In this document: positions 1-8,577 of the stretch, piece by piece
Layout: every line of letters begins with the position of its first letter
How positions within the stretch are numbered: the stretch's first letter is position 1
From: Alphaproteobacteria bacterium
GTDB lineage: Bacteria > Pseudomonadota > Alphaproteobacteria > CACIAM-22H2
Assembly (NCBI GenBank): GCA_017308135.1
Contig: JAFKFM010000008.1
Location: 186,001 to 250,000 of the forward strand
Length of the DNA stretch: 64,000 nucleotides
Reading direction: 5' to 3'
Made by a program: the position numbers and the translations under genes
Notes under the pieces: model-generated
Databases searched by the model: none
Told to the model about the DNA's origin: nothing
Seen by the model: the letters and a program-made list of their open reading frames with translations, nothing else

Positions 1-291
1 GGGTCGGTGTTCTGCGTGCGCGAAAGAAAGTCGGTCGCCAAGCTGCGGATGCTTTACGTCGATCGCGACGCGCGCGGCACGGGCACGGGCGCGCGGCTGG
101 TCGACGAAGTGATCGCATTCGCCAAGGCGAAGAAATATCGCCGTTTGGTGCTGTGGACGAACGATATCCTGACCGCCGCGCGGAAGATCTATCTCGCGCG
201 CGGATTCGTGCTTGAGAAGTCCGAGAAGCATCGCAGCTTCGGCAAGGCGCTGGTCGGCCAGTATTGGTCGCTCGATCTCGCGAGCAAATGA
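1..291 (+). CDS. GNAT acetyltransferase C-terminus (partial), probably a MarR/GNAT fusion
   Basis: The gene is open at the left edge, so only the last 96 residues are seen and the start is outside the window. They carry the GNAT acetyl-CoA binding signature RGTGTGARLVDE, then VLWTND and RKIYLARGF, ending in GQYWSLDL. In family terms this tail closely resembles the acetyltransferase half of helix-turn-helix MarR/GNAT fusion proteins, where ARG-G-G--LVDE and LWTND-L-AAR are typical. The DNA-binding half would lie upstream and cannot be checked. The stop codon overlaps the start of the next gene (ATGA), so the two are probably co-translated. The acetyl acceptor is unknown. Confidence 0.85.
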   Translation, partial: GSVFCVRERKSVAKLRMLYVDRDARGTGTGARLVDEVIAFAKAKKYRRLVLWTNDILTAARKIYLARGFVLEKSEKHRSFGKALVGQYWSLDLASK

Positions 292-1151
292 CGACGGAAC
301 GCGTCGCGCTCGGGATCGCCATCGCGACCGGCGTGCAGGTCGGTGCCGCGATCGTCGCGACGCGCGCGGTCGCGGGGGCCGTCGATCCCGTCACGCTCGC
401 CTTGCTGCGCTACACCGTCGGTGCGGCGGTAATGGTGCCGATCGCACTGGCCGCGCGCGTTTCCTGGCGCATGGCGCCGCGGGATTTCGCGGCCGTCGTG
501 GTGCTGGGCATCCTGCAGTTCGGTGTGCTGATCTGGCTGCTGAATTGGGGCATGGCGCATGTGCCCGCCGCCGACGGAGCGGTGTTGTTCGCGACGTTTC
601 CGTTGCTCGCGCAGATTTTCGCCGCCTGGGCGGGCTACGAAGCCTTGTCGCGCGATCGCGTGTTGGGGGCACTCTGCGCCTTCGCGGGCGTCGTGATCGC
701 CCTCAGCGGCCATCTTTCCGGCGATGGGTTCGGCGCCGGCGCGCTGCTTGGTGCGGGCGCGGTGTTGCTCTCCGCCATCATCGGGGCGGCGTGCTCGGTC
801 GCATATCGGCCCTATATCGGCCGTTATCCGCCGCTTGCCGTCGGCACGATCGCGATGCTCGCCTCGCTCGTCGCCTTGGCGCCGTTGAGTTTCGTGCAAG
901 ACGCCGCGACGTCGTTGGACGCGGGCGGCTGGGCTGCCGTCGTCGGGCTCGGCGTTTCCAGCGGCGTGTTTTATTGGCTGTGGCTCGTCGCGTTGAAGGT
1001 GATCGGTGCCGCGCGCACGTCGGTCTTCCTGTCGCTCGGGCCTCCGGCCGCCGGAATAATCGGCGCCGTGTGGCTCGGCGAATGGCCGGGCATCGAGCTC
1101 TGGGCCGGGATGGTCGCGGTCGCGTTCGGCCTGCGCCTGGCGACGCGATAG
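288..1151 (+). CDS. EamA/DMT-family inner-membrane transporter
   Basis: A 287-residue, very hydrophobic protein with about ten membrane segments arranged as two EamA halves (roughly residues 1-140 and 145-285). This is the usual size and layout of drug/metabolite transporter permeases. Typical motifs are LALLRYTVGA after the first helix and the paired glycine-rich ends of each half. I chose the ATG that overlaps the upstream stop rather than one eight codons earlier, because the ATGA overlap is the rule in this window. Members export amino acids, nucleosides or other metabolites; the substrate cannot be read from sequence. It converges on the SDR gene that follows. Confidence 0.88.
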   Translation: MTTERVALGIAIATGVQVGAAIVATRAVAGAVDPVTLALLRYTVGAAVMVPIALAARVSWRMAPRDFAAVVVLGILQFGVLIWLLNWGMAHVPAADGAVLFATFPLLAQIFAAWAGYEALSRDRVLGALCAFAGVVIALSGHLSGDGFGAGALLGAGAVLLSAIIGAACSVAYRPYIGRYPPLAVGTIAMLASLVALAPLSFVQDAATSLDAGGWAAVVGLGVSSGVFYWLWLVALKVIGAARTSVFLSLGPPAAGIIGAVWLGEWPGIELWAGMVAVAFGLRLATR

Positions 1152-1862
1152 TCAGCTCGTCAGCGAAATCGTCTCGCCGTGCCGCGTGCAGCCGGGCAGT
1201 GCGAGATCGACGAACGCGCCGGCGATGTCCTCCGGTTTGCGCAGCGTCGCGGGATCTTCGCCGGGAAAGGCGGAAGCGCGCATGCGCGTGGCGATGGGGC
1301 CGGGCGACAGAAGATTGACGCGCACCTTGGTGTTGGCGAGTTCGTCTGCCCAGGTCAGCGCCATCGCTTCCAGCGCCGCCTTCGACGCGGCATAGGCGCC
1401 CCAATAGGCGGTGTTGCTGCGCGCCGCACCGGAGGTGACGATGATCGCGCGGCCCGCATCGGACAAACGCAATGCCGGTTCCAGACTGCGGATCAGCCGG
1501 AAATTGGCGTGGACGTTGATGCGGAACGTCTCTTCCCACAATTTCGGCTCGTGGTGGGAAATGGGGCCGACCGTGCCGAGCCCGCCCGCATTGGCGACGA
1601 AGATGTCGACCTTGCCGAAGCGCTGATAGAGCGACGGCCCGAGCGCTTCGAGCTTATCGAGATCGTTGAGATCGACGGGGACGAGTGTCGCCGAGCCGCC
1701 TCGCTTGCCGATTTCGTCGTCGAGTTCCTCGAGCGCGCCGACGGTGCGAGCCAGCGCGATCACATGCGCCCCTTCGGCCGCGTAACGCAACGCGACCGCC
1801 CGGCCGATGCCGCGCGAAGCGCCCGTCACGACCGCGATACGACCATCCAAAACGCCGCTCAT
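1152..1862 (-). CDS. short-chain dehydrogenase/reductase (SDR)
   Basis: A 236-residue classical SDR. It has the dinucleotide-binding GASRGIGRAVA near the N-terminus, the VANAGG motif of the central strand, a catalytic serine in VTSGAA and the catalytic pair in YAASK. The tail LLSPGPIATRMR is typical of the cofactor-loop region. It is the last gene of the purF-side run on this strand and its start overlaps the DUF2937 stop by four bases. An SDR downstream of purF is common in alphaproteobacteria, but its substrate is not established and I do not assign one. Confidence 0.88.
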   Translation of the reverse strand: MSGVLDGRIAVVTGASRGIGRAVALRYAAEGAHVIALARTVGALEELDDEIGKRGGSATLVPVDLNDLDKLEALGPSLYQRFGKVDIFVANAGGLGTVGPISHHEPKLWEETFRINVHANFRLIRSLEPALRLSDAGRAIIVTSGAARSNTAYWGAYAASKAALEAMALTWADELANTKVRVNLLSPGPIATRMRASAFPGEDPATLRKPEDIAGAFVDLALPGCTRHGETISLTS

Positions 1863-2314
1863 CGCGCATACCCCGCGTGTTGGCGCGGCAGGAAAAGCCG
1901 CGCGATTGCCGCGAGGATCGCGGAGGACATCAAACCGAGCAGCAAGCCGATCGCGCCGAAGCCGAGGGAATCGAGATCGAAGCGGAGGCCGGGCTGCATC
2001 ATGCCTAGCGCGCGCTTGGCGACGTCCATGTCGAGATCGAAGGCGGCGCGCAGGCGGCCGAAACCGCCTTGGGCGAGAAGATCGAGGCGCGCACGCAAGG
2101 CGGGCAATTCGGCTTCGGTGCGGGCGATCGTGGTGGCGTCGGGTGTGGGCGAAGCGCGCATCGTGGTCAGCAGATTCTCGATCGTGACCCGCTTTTCGTC
2201 GAGCCGATGGTGATAGAGCTCGAAGAACACGGGCAATTGCAGAAAGGCGAGCACAAAAGCCACGGCGAAGACGGCGTCGAAAAGACGCCTTATCTGCGTC
2301 GTGACGAAGTTCAT
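1859..2314 (-). CDS. DUF2937-type membrane protein
   Basis: A 151-residue protein starting MNFVTTQIRRLFDAVF. It has a membrane segment at about residues 10-30, a charged helical stretch that should face the periplasm (about 31-115), and a second membrane segment near 117-140. This two-helix plan and the opening motif fit the DUF2937 family, whose function is unknown. Longer reading frames exist upstream in this frame, but they run antisense through purF's own coding strand and lack its codon pattern. The ATG overlaps the purF stop (ATGA) and the gene's stop overlaps the SDR start, so it is surely part of the purF operon. Confidence 0.75.
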   Translation of the reverse strand: MNFVTTQIRRLFDAVFAVAFVLAFLQLPVFFELYHHRLDEKRVTIENLLTTMRASPTPDATTIARTEAELPALRARLDLLAQGGFGRLRAAFDLDMDVAKRALGMMQPGLRFDLDSLGFGAIGLLLGLMSSAILAAIARLFLPRQHAGYAR

Positions 2315-3774
2315 GCGATTTGAAGCAGCGTCGCGCGCGCGGGCGTTTCGCCGCGGTCCTGGAAATCGGTGAGTTCGATCGGATACTCGCCGGTGAAACA
2401 CGCGTCGCAGAATTTGGGTGCGGCGGGGTTGCGGCCCTTTTCGTTCATCGCGCGGTAGAGACCGTCGATCGAGATGAAGGCGAGGGAGTCCACACCGATC
2501 AAGCGCGCCATTTCCGGCACGTCGTGGCGCGCGGCGAGCAGTTGGTGCCGCTCGGGCGTGTCGATGCCGTAGAAGCAGGAATGCGTCGTCGGCGGCGAGG
2601 AAATGCGCATATGCACTTCCTTGGCGCCGGCCGCGCGCACCATCTCGACGATCTTGCGCGACGTCGTGCCGCGCACGATGGAATCGTCGACCAGGATCAC
2701 GCGCTTGCCTTCGATCTGCGCGCGATTGGCGTTGTGCTTCAGCTTCACGCCCAAATGGCGGATCTGATCCGTCGGCTCGATGAAGGTGCGGCCGACATAG
2801 TGGTTGCGGATGATGCCGAGGTCGAACGGAATGCCGGATTCCTGCGCGTAGCCGATCGCTGCCGGCACGCCGGAATCGGGAACCGGCACGATCAGATCGG
2901 CGGCCACGCCGCTTTCGCGCGAGAGTTCGGCGCCGATGCGCTTGCGCGCCTCGTAGACGCTTTGGCCTTCGACGACCGAATCCGGCCGCGCGAAATAGAT
3001 ATACTCGAACACGCAAGGCCGCTTGGTGTGCTGCGGGAAGGGCCGCATCGAGCGGAAGCCCTTGCGGTCCATCACCAGCATTTCGCCGGGTTCGACGTCG
3101 CGCACGTAATCGGCGCCGATGATGTCGAAGGCGCAGGTTTCCGACGCGACGATATAGGAATCGTCCAGCTTGCCGAAAACGAGCGGACGCACGCCGCGCG
3201 GATCGCGCACGGCGATGATCTTGTCCTCGGCGATGCAGGTCAGCGAGTAAGCGCCTTCGACCTGGCTCAACGCCGTGATGAGGCGCGTGACGACGTCGCC
3301 ATGGGCCTTGGCCATCAGATGGATGATGACTTCGGTGTCGGTCGACGACTGGAAGATCGAGCCTTGGCCGATCAGCTTCTTGCGCAGGAACGCGGCGTTG
3401 GTGAGGTTGCCGTTATGCGCCAGCGCGAAGCCGCCGAACTCGAACTCGGCGAACAGCGGCTGGATGTTGCGCAAGGCCATGCCGCCGGTCGTCGAATAGC
3501 GCGTATGGCCGATGGCGAGATCGCCCTTCAGGGAGTCGATCACCGAGCGCGCGCTGAAATTGTCGCCGACCAAGCCGACCGCGCGATGCGTATGGAACTG
3601 CGCACCCTCGAGCGCCACGATGCCCGCCGATTCCTGGCCGCGATGCTGGAGCGCGTGAAGCCCCAAGGCGGTCAAAGCGCCGGCGTCCTTATGGCCGTGG
3701 ATGCCGAAGACCCCGCACTCCTCGTGGAGCTTGTCGTCGTCGAATGGATTGGTCGTCGGCAAATCACCGTCCAT
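2311..3774 (-). CDS. purF: amidophosphoribosyltransferase
   Basis: First committed enzyme of purine synthesis: PRPP plus glutamine gives phosphoribosylamine. The protein has 487 residues. A 19-residue leader precedes the nucleophile Cys20 in EECGVFGIHG, so the leader must be cleaved to expose the cysteine, as in the Bacillus-type enzyme. The N-terminal glutaminase domain includes QHRGQESAG. The PRPP-binding loop is VILVDDSIVRGTT. Four cysteines in the positions expected for an iron-sulfur cluster are visible (RPCVFEY, THSCFYG and KFCDACF). cvpA lies just upstream, as in many Proteobacteria, separated by 35 bases. purM and purN are elsewhere in the window. Confidence 0.97.
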   Translation of the reverse strand: MDGDLPTTNPFDDDKLHEECGVFGIHGHKDAGALTALGLHALQHRGQESAGIVALEGAQFHTHRAVGLVGDNFSARSVIDSLKGDLAIGHTRYSTTGGMALRNIQPLFAEFEFGGFALAHNGNLTNAAFLRKKLIGQGSIFQSSTDTEVIIHLMAKAHGDVVTRLITALSQVEGAYSLTCIAEDKIIAVRDPRGVRPLVFGKLDDSYIVASETCAFDIIGADYVRDVEPGEMLVMDRKGFRSMRPFPQHTKRPCVFEYIYFARPDSVVEGQSVYEARKRIGAELSRESGVAADLIVPVPDSGVPAAIGYAQESGIPFDLGIIRNHYVGRTFIEPTDQIRHLGVKLKHNANRAQIEGKRVILVDDSIVRGTTSRKIVEMVRAAGAKEVHMRISSPPTTHSCFYGIDTPERHQLLAARHDVPEMARLIGVDSLAFISIDGLYRAMNEKGRNPAAPKFCDACFTGEYPIELTDFQDRGETPARATLLQIA

Positions 3775-3809
3775 ACGAGAAGTCCCCTTCGGGTTCGATC
3801 GATGACGTT

Positions 3810-4508
3810 TCAGCGCGGAGATTTAGGCGGTTCGGTGCGGCGCAACAACTGCCCGATCGCGTCGTCGGATTTATATCCGGTTTCGTTCCCGGCCGGGAGA
3901 TTATTCGGCTGGGGCGAAGTGCTTGTTCCGGCGGGATTTCCGACCTGCTGGAGCGCTTTGATGGCCTGGGTTGCGCGATCCGCATCCTGGCCCGCCTGGC
4001 GGACCTGGCCGCGGAATTCGGGCGGCGCCAAGCCGACCAGCATTTCGGCCACCCATTCGACCGCCGGGCGGGTGCGCGAATCGTGGATCCAGCCGGGCTG
4101 GCGCTCGACCGGCAGGGCCCAGGAAAGGGCGAGCCAGCCCAAGCCCAGCAGGATGGCGCCACGGCCGATCCCGAACACGAAACCGAGCGAGCGATCGACC
4201 GCCGATAGGGCGCTGGATCGATGCACCAGCGCCGCAATGCCATGCGCGATCATCGCGAAGACCAGCAAGCTGACCACGAACAAGGCGATGCCGGCGGCGA
4301 CGTCGGCCAGCAACTGGCTATCGATGAAGGCACGCGCATAGGGCCGCGCGTAATTGAGGCCCCAAAGGGTGACCAGCACCGCCCCGGCCCAAGCGGCGAG
4401 GCTCAAGACTTCCTTGACGAAGCCGCGCCACATCGCGATCAGCGCCGAAATCAGGACGACGCCGATGACGGCCAGGTCGAATGGGGAAACGGGCAACGAA
4501 TCGGGCAT
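3810..4508 (-). CDS. cvpA: CvpA-family inner-membrane protein
   Basis: A 232-residue protein with four hydrophobic segments in the first 130 residues and a long polar C-terminal tail. The motif AMWRGFVKEVLSLAAW near residue 27 is the hallmark of the CvpA family, named from colicin V production in E. coli. Its position directly upstream of purF is conserved from E. coli to alphaproteobacteria. The molecular activity is not known; the family has been linked to envelope stress tolerance. The gene follows radA by 25 bases and is likely in the same transcript. Confidence 0.92.
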   Translation of the reverse strand: MPDSLPVSPFDLAVIGVVLISALIAMWRGFVKEVLSLAAWAGAVLVTLWGLNYARPYARAFIDSQLLADVAAGIALFVVSLLVFAMIAHGIAALVHRSSALSAVDRSLGFVFGIGRGAILLGLGWLALSWALPVERQPGWIHDSRTRPAVEWVAEMLVGLAPPEFRGQVRQAGQDADRATQAIKALQQVGNPAGTSTSPQPNNLPAGNETGYKSDDAIGQLLRRTEPPKSPR

Positions 4509-4533
4509 GATCGGGCCCTAAGTTACCACCGCG

Positions 4534-5937
4534 CTAAACCGCGCGCACCGGCGCGGTTTGGCGTTTCGGGCCCGGCGGCGGGGTGCCCAACGCCTCGACG
4601 AGGTCGGTCAGCAGCCGCATTTCGACCGGCGCCATACCCGCAACATTTACGGCCCGTTTGCCGCGCGCGGGTGCGAACGCCTTGGTGAAGCCGAGCTTGG
4701 CGGCTTCCTTCAACCGCGCTTCGGTCTGGCCCACGGCGCGGACTTCGCCCGACAAGCCGATTTCACCGAACACGACCGTCTCGTTGGGGACGGGTGTATC
4801 TGTCAAGGCCGAGACGAGCGCCGAGGCAACCGCGAGATCGGCGGCGGGTTCCGCGATGCGTAAACCGCCGGCGACGTTTAGGTAAACGTCCGCCGCCCCG
4901 AAGGCGAGGCCGCAGCGCGTTTCCAGCACGGCGAGAACCATGGCGAGGCGTCCGGAATCCCAGCCGACGACGGCCCGGCGCGGCGTGCCATAGGACGTGG
5001 GCGAGACAAGGGCCTGGATTTCGACCAGCACGGGCCGCGTGCCCTCCATCCCGGCGAAGACGGCGGCGCCCGAGACCTCGCCGCGCCGTTCGGCCAGGAA
5101 CAAGGCCGACGGGTTGGCGACTTCCGACAACCCGCGCTCGGTCATCTCGAACACGCCGATCTCGTCGGTCGGGCCGAAGCGATTTTTGACCGCGCGCAGA
5201 ATTCGGAACTGGTGCCCGCGCTCGCCTTCGAAATAGAGCACCGTGTCGACCATGTGTTCGAGCACGCGCGGGCCGGCGATGGCGCCTTCCTTGGTGACGT
5301 GGCCGACCAGGATGACGGCCGTGCCCCGGCGTTTGGCGAGGCGGATGAGCTCGCTTGCCGACGAGCGTACCTGTGCGACCGTGCCCGGCGCTGAGTCGAG
5401 CTGATCGACATACATCGTCTGGATTGAATCGATGACCGCGAGGTCGGGCGCGTCGTTGGCGTCCAACGTCGCCAGGATGTCACGCACATTGGTCGCCGAG
5501 GCGAGCGCGACGTTCGATTTCGACAAGCCCAGGCGCGCCGCACGCATGCGGATCTGGTCGACCGCTTCTTCGCCCGAAACATAGGCGACGCGCGCGGTTT
5601 TGGAGAGGGCCGCCGCCGCTTGCAGCAGCAGCGTCGACTTGCCGATCCCCGGATCGCCGCCGACCAGCACAGCCGAGCCTTTGACCAAGCCGCCGCCGAG
5701 CACGCGATCGAGCTCGGCGATCCCGGTCGTGCGGCGCGGCGCCTTGTCGCTTTCGCCGTCGAGGCCGACAAAGGCAATCTTGCGCCCGCCCTTGGGCGAC
5801 ACACCTTTGGGGGCGGCTTCGGGAACCGCTTCCTCGATGATGCTGTTCCACGCCCCGCAGGCTTCGCATTTGCCCGCCCAGCGCGGCGTAACGGCACCGC
5901 ATTCCTGGCAAACGAATTGGCTGCTCGCTTTTGCCAT
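4534..5937 (-). CDS. radA: DNA repair protein RadA (Sms)
   Basis: A 467-residue RecA-like branch-migration helicase that processes recombination intermediates. It begins with a four-cysteine zinc finger (FVCQECGAVTPRWAGKCEAC), followed by the Walker A motif GGDPGIGKSTLL, the RadA-specific KNRFG motif (VKNRFGPTDEIG) and a Lon-like C-terminal domain from about residue 300. A GTG lies one codon earlier, but the ATG overlapping the mlaF stop (TGATG) is the better start. The length matches the family. It is usually found beside alr and mlaFE in alphaproteobacteria. Confidence 0.97.
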   Translation of the reverse strand: MAKASSQFVCQECGAVTPRWAGKCEACGAWNSIIEEAVPEAAPKGVSPKGGRKIAFVGLDGESDKAPRRTTGIAELDRVLGGGLVKGSAVLVGGDPGIGKSTLLLQAAAALSKTARVAYVSGEEAVDQIRMRAARLGLSKSNVALASATNVRDILATLDANDAPDLAVIDSIQTMYVDQLDSAPGTVAQVRSSASELIRLAKRRGTAVILVGHVTKEGAIAGPRVLEHMVDTVLYFEGERGHQFRILRAVKNRFGPTDEIGVFEMTERGLSEVANPSALFLAERRGEVSGAAVFAGMEGTRPVLVEIQALVSPTSYGTPRRAVVGWDSGRLAMVLAVLETRCGLAFGAADVYLNVAGGLRIAEPAADLAVASALVSALTDTPVPNETVVFGEIGLSGEVRAVGQTEARLKEAAKLGFTKAFAPARGKRAVNVAGMAPVEMRLLTDLVEALGTPPPGPKRQTAPVRAV

Positions 5938-6707
5938 CACACGGGGATCTGCATCCGGATCGGGCCCTCGGCCCGGCCATGGATGAATTGATCGACGAAC
6001 GGATTGTTCGAATGATCGATCTCAGCGACCGGGCCGTCCCAAATGATCTTGCCCTGATAAAGCATCGCCACGCGGTTGGCGATTTTGCGGCAGCTCGCCA
6101 TGTCGTGCGTGATCGACAGCGCGGAAGCGCCCAGCACATGCACGCAGTCGACGATCAGATCGTTGATGACGTCCGACATGATGGGGTCGAGGCCGGTCGT
6201 CGGCTCGTCGAAGAAAATGATCTCCGGCTGCGTCGCGATGGCGCGGGCAAGACCCACGCGCTTCTTCATGCCGCCGGACAGTTCGGCCGGATAAAGCTCA
6301 CCGGTTTGTGGCGGCAAGCCGACCTGGCCGAGTTTTTCGATCGCGATTTTCTTCGCTTCGGCCTTGGGCAGTTTCTGCGCCGCGATCAAACCGAAAGCGA
6401 CGTTCTCCCAGACGCGCATTGAGTCGAACAACGCGGCCGACTGGAACAACATGCCGAATTTCGTGTTGATCGCCTCGCGCTCGCGCCCGCGCATCCCGAC
6501 GACTTCCTGGCCGTCGATCTTGATCGAACCGGCTTCGGGCTCCAGCAAGCCGAGGATGCATTTCAGCAGCACGGATTTGCCCGTGCCCGAACCGCCGATG
6601 ACGACGACGGATTCCGCGACGCCGACATCGAGATCGATGCCGTCGAGCACGACCTTGGGGCCGAAGCGCTTCTTGAGACCGCGGATGGAGATTTTCGGCG
6701 TCGCCAT
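5937..6707 (-). CDS. mlaF: MlaF-type ABC transporter ATPase (phospholipid transport)
   Basis: A 256-residue ATPase with Walker A GGSGTGKSVLL, signature LSGGMKKR, Walker B IIFFDEPTTGLD and the switch histidine in SITHDMAS. The opening ISIRGLKKRFGPKVVLDG and the methionine in the signature are typical of the MlaF/Ttg2A group. It would power the MlaE permease encoded two bases upstream to move phospholipids between the inner membrane and the periplasmic carriers. The substrate-binding MCE protein MlaD is not next to it, so it must be encoded elsewhere if the complex is complete. Confidence 0.93.
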   Translation of the reverse strand: MATPKISIRGLKKRFGPKVVLDGIDLDVGVAESVVVIGGSGTGKSVLLKCILGLLEPEAGSIKIDGQEVVGMRGREREAINTKFGMLFQSAALFDSMRVWENVAFGLIAAQKLPKAEAKKIAIEKLGQVGLPPQTGELYPAELSGGMKKRVGLARAIATQPEIIFFDEPTTGLDPIMSDVINDLIVDCVHVLGASALSITHDMASCRKIANRVAMLYQGKIIWDGPVAEIDHSNNPFVDQFIHGRAEGPIRMQIPV

Positions 6708-6709
6708 GA

Positions 6710-7486
6710 TCAGCGCCCCGAGAAGAAGATTTCAGTGATCCCGTAATTGAATACGAGGATCAGGATGGAGGCGGAGACGACCGCGTTGGTCGTGGCGCGG
6801 CCGACACCTTGCGCCCCGCCCTCGGAATTGTAGCCGTGATAGCAGCCCATCAGCGAAATGATGAAGCCGAAGACCGAGGCTTTCACAAGGCCCGAAACGA
6901 CGTCCATCACTTCGAGATAGTCGAAGGTCTGCTTCAAATAGGTGCCGGCGTTGAAGTCGAGCTTATAGACGCCGACGATATAGCCGCCGAACACGCCGAT
7001 GATATCCGCGACCAGCACCAGCAGCGGCAGCATGGCCGCACCGGCGATGATGCGCGGGGCGACGAGATACTTCATCGGGTTGGTCGATAGCGTGTGAAGC
7101 GCGTCGATCTGTTCGGTCACGCGCATCGTGCCGATTTCGGCCGCCATCGAGGCGCCGATGCGCCCCGCGACCATCAGGCCCGCGATGACGGGGCCAAGTT
7201 CGCGGGTGATCGACACAACCACGACTGTGGCGACCGCGCCCTCGGCGGAGAAGCGCGCGAAGCCGGTATAGCTTTGCAGGGCCAGCACCATGCCGGTGAA
7301 CAGCGCGGTCATGCCGACGACGGGCAGGGAGTAATAGCCGATCTCCATCATCTGCAAGCCGACATGGCGCAGATAGAAGGGCGGGCGCACGCAATGCGAC
7401 ACGGCGCGCGAGGCGAAGAACGCCACGGCGCCGATGCGCTGCAGGAAGGCGATCGCGAAACGGCCGATCGTGGCGAGCGGGTTCAT
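6710..7486 (-). CDS. mlaE: MlaE-family ABC permease
   Basis: A 258-residue membrane protein of the MlaE/DUF140 family, the permease half of the outer-membrane lipid asymmetry transporter. Diagnostic stretches are TALFTGMVLALQSY, SITRELGPVIAGLMVAGR, AAEIGTMRVTEQIDAL and GCYHGYNSEGGAQGVG. The ATG chosen overlaps the alr stop (ATGA). A longer in-frame extension upstream is antisense-like reading of alr and was excluded. It is paired with mlaF downstream. Confidence 0.94.
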   Translation of the reverse strand: MNPLATIGRFAIAFLQRIGAVAFFASRAVSHCVRPPFYLRHVGLQMMEIGYYSLPVVGMTALFTGMVLALQSYTGFARFSAEGAVATVVVVSITRELGPVIAGLMVAGRIGASMAAEIGTMRVTEQIDALHTLSTNPMKYLVAPRIIAGAAMLPLLVLVADIIGVFGGYIVGVYKLDFNAGTYLKQTFDYLEVMDVVSGLVKASVFGFIISLMGCYHGYNSEGGAQGVGRATTNAVVSASILILVFNYGITEIFFSGR

Positions 7487-8577
7487 GGTTCGATATAGGT
7501 CCGCGCGAAACGCGCACCCAAGCGCGTGAGGATTTCGTAACCGATCGTGCCGGCCGCTTCCGCCACCGCATCGACCGGCAGATTCGGCCCCAGCAATTCG
7601 ACCATTCGTCCTTGCGTCGCGGAAGCCATGTCGCTCACGTCGATTGTGATCAGGTCCATAGACACGCGCCCGATGAAGGGAAGGGACCGACCATCGATCC
7701 ACGCCTGCCCCTTACCCTGGAACGTGCGCAGCCAGCCATCGGCATAACCGCAAGCGATCGTCGCCACACGCGTGGGCCGAGTCGCTTTCCACATCGCACC
7801 GTAGCCGACGGTTTGGGGCGAATCAATTTCGCGGACCTGGAGGATACGCGCCTCCAATTTGGCCGTTCCGCGCATGGGATTTGGACGATCCGGCGTGGGG
7901 TTGATGCCGTAAAGCGCGCAGCCGGGCCGGGCCACGTCGAAATGATATTCCGGGCCCAGGAAGATGCCGGAGGAGTTGGCGAAACTCGCCGCCACATCCG
8001 GAAACGCCGCGCGCCATTTCTTGAAAGCCGCAAGCTGTGTCGCGTTGATCGGATTGTCGCGTTCTTCTGACGCGACCAGATGGCTCATCACATAGGAAAG
8101 CGCGATCCCATCAAGCTTCGTGCGGTCGGCGAGCAGAGCGTCGCCTTCCCGGGGCGTGAGGCCCAGGCGCGACATGCCGGTGTCGAAATGCAATGTCGCG
8201 GCAAGTTTCTCGCCCGCCGCTTTGGCCTGCGCCGACCACTCGGCGATCTGCCCCGGATCGTTGAGCGATGGCGTCAAGTTGCGGCGGCGATAGAGCTCGG
8301 CTTCGCCTTTCATCAGACCGTCGAGCACGGTGACGCGGCAATCTTCCGGCACCGCATCGCGTACGGCCAAGCCTTCGTTGAGGCGGGCGACGAAGAAATC
8401 GCGGCAACCGGCTTTGGCCAAGGCGTGCGCGACGGCGACGGAGCCGAGGCCGTAGCCATCGGCCTTTACGACGGCGGCGCAGCGTGCGGGCGCCACACGC
8501 GCGGCAAGGTCGCGCCAATTGGCGACGATGGCGCCCAGATCGACGGTCAGCAGCGAAGCCGGATCAGCCTTCGCCAT
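7483..8577 (-). CDS. alr: alanine racemase
   Basis: A pyridoxal-phosphate enzyme converting L-alanine to D-alanine for peptidoglycan. The cofactor lysine is Lys38 in VVKADGYG, and the second catalytic tyrosine region appears as VGYGAMWKATRP. The substrate-binding end of the barrel is seen in CGYADGW and RVSMDLITIDV. The length of 364 residues is normal. Its start lies inside the last 14 bases of dnaB, so translation is probably coupled. The dnaB-alr-mlaE order is conserved in alphaproteobacteria. Confidence 0.97.
   Translation of the reverse strand: MAKADPASLLTVDLGAIVANWRDLAARVAPARCAAVVKADGYGLGSVAVAHALAKAGCRDFFVARLNEGLAVRDAVPEDCRVTVLDGLMKGEAELYRRRNLTPSLNDPGQIAEWSAQAKAAGEKLAATLHFDTGMSRLGLTPREGDALLADRTKLDGIALSYVMSHLVASEERDNPINATQLAAFKKWRAAFPDVAASFANSSGIFLGPEYHFDVARPGCALYGINPTPDRPNPMRGTAKLEARILQVREIDSPQTVGYGAMWKATRPTRVATIACGYADGWLRTFQGKGQAWIDGRSLPFIGRVSMDLITIDVSDMASATQGRMVELLGPNLPVDAVAEAAGTIGYEILTRLGARFARTYIEP

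Noticed and set aside
2320-4341. A 673-codon frame on the plus strand
   Set aside because: It covers purF and part of cvpA in antisense and starts at TTG. The two genes beneath it are unmistakable.
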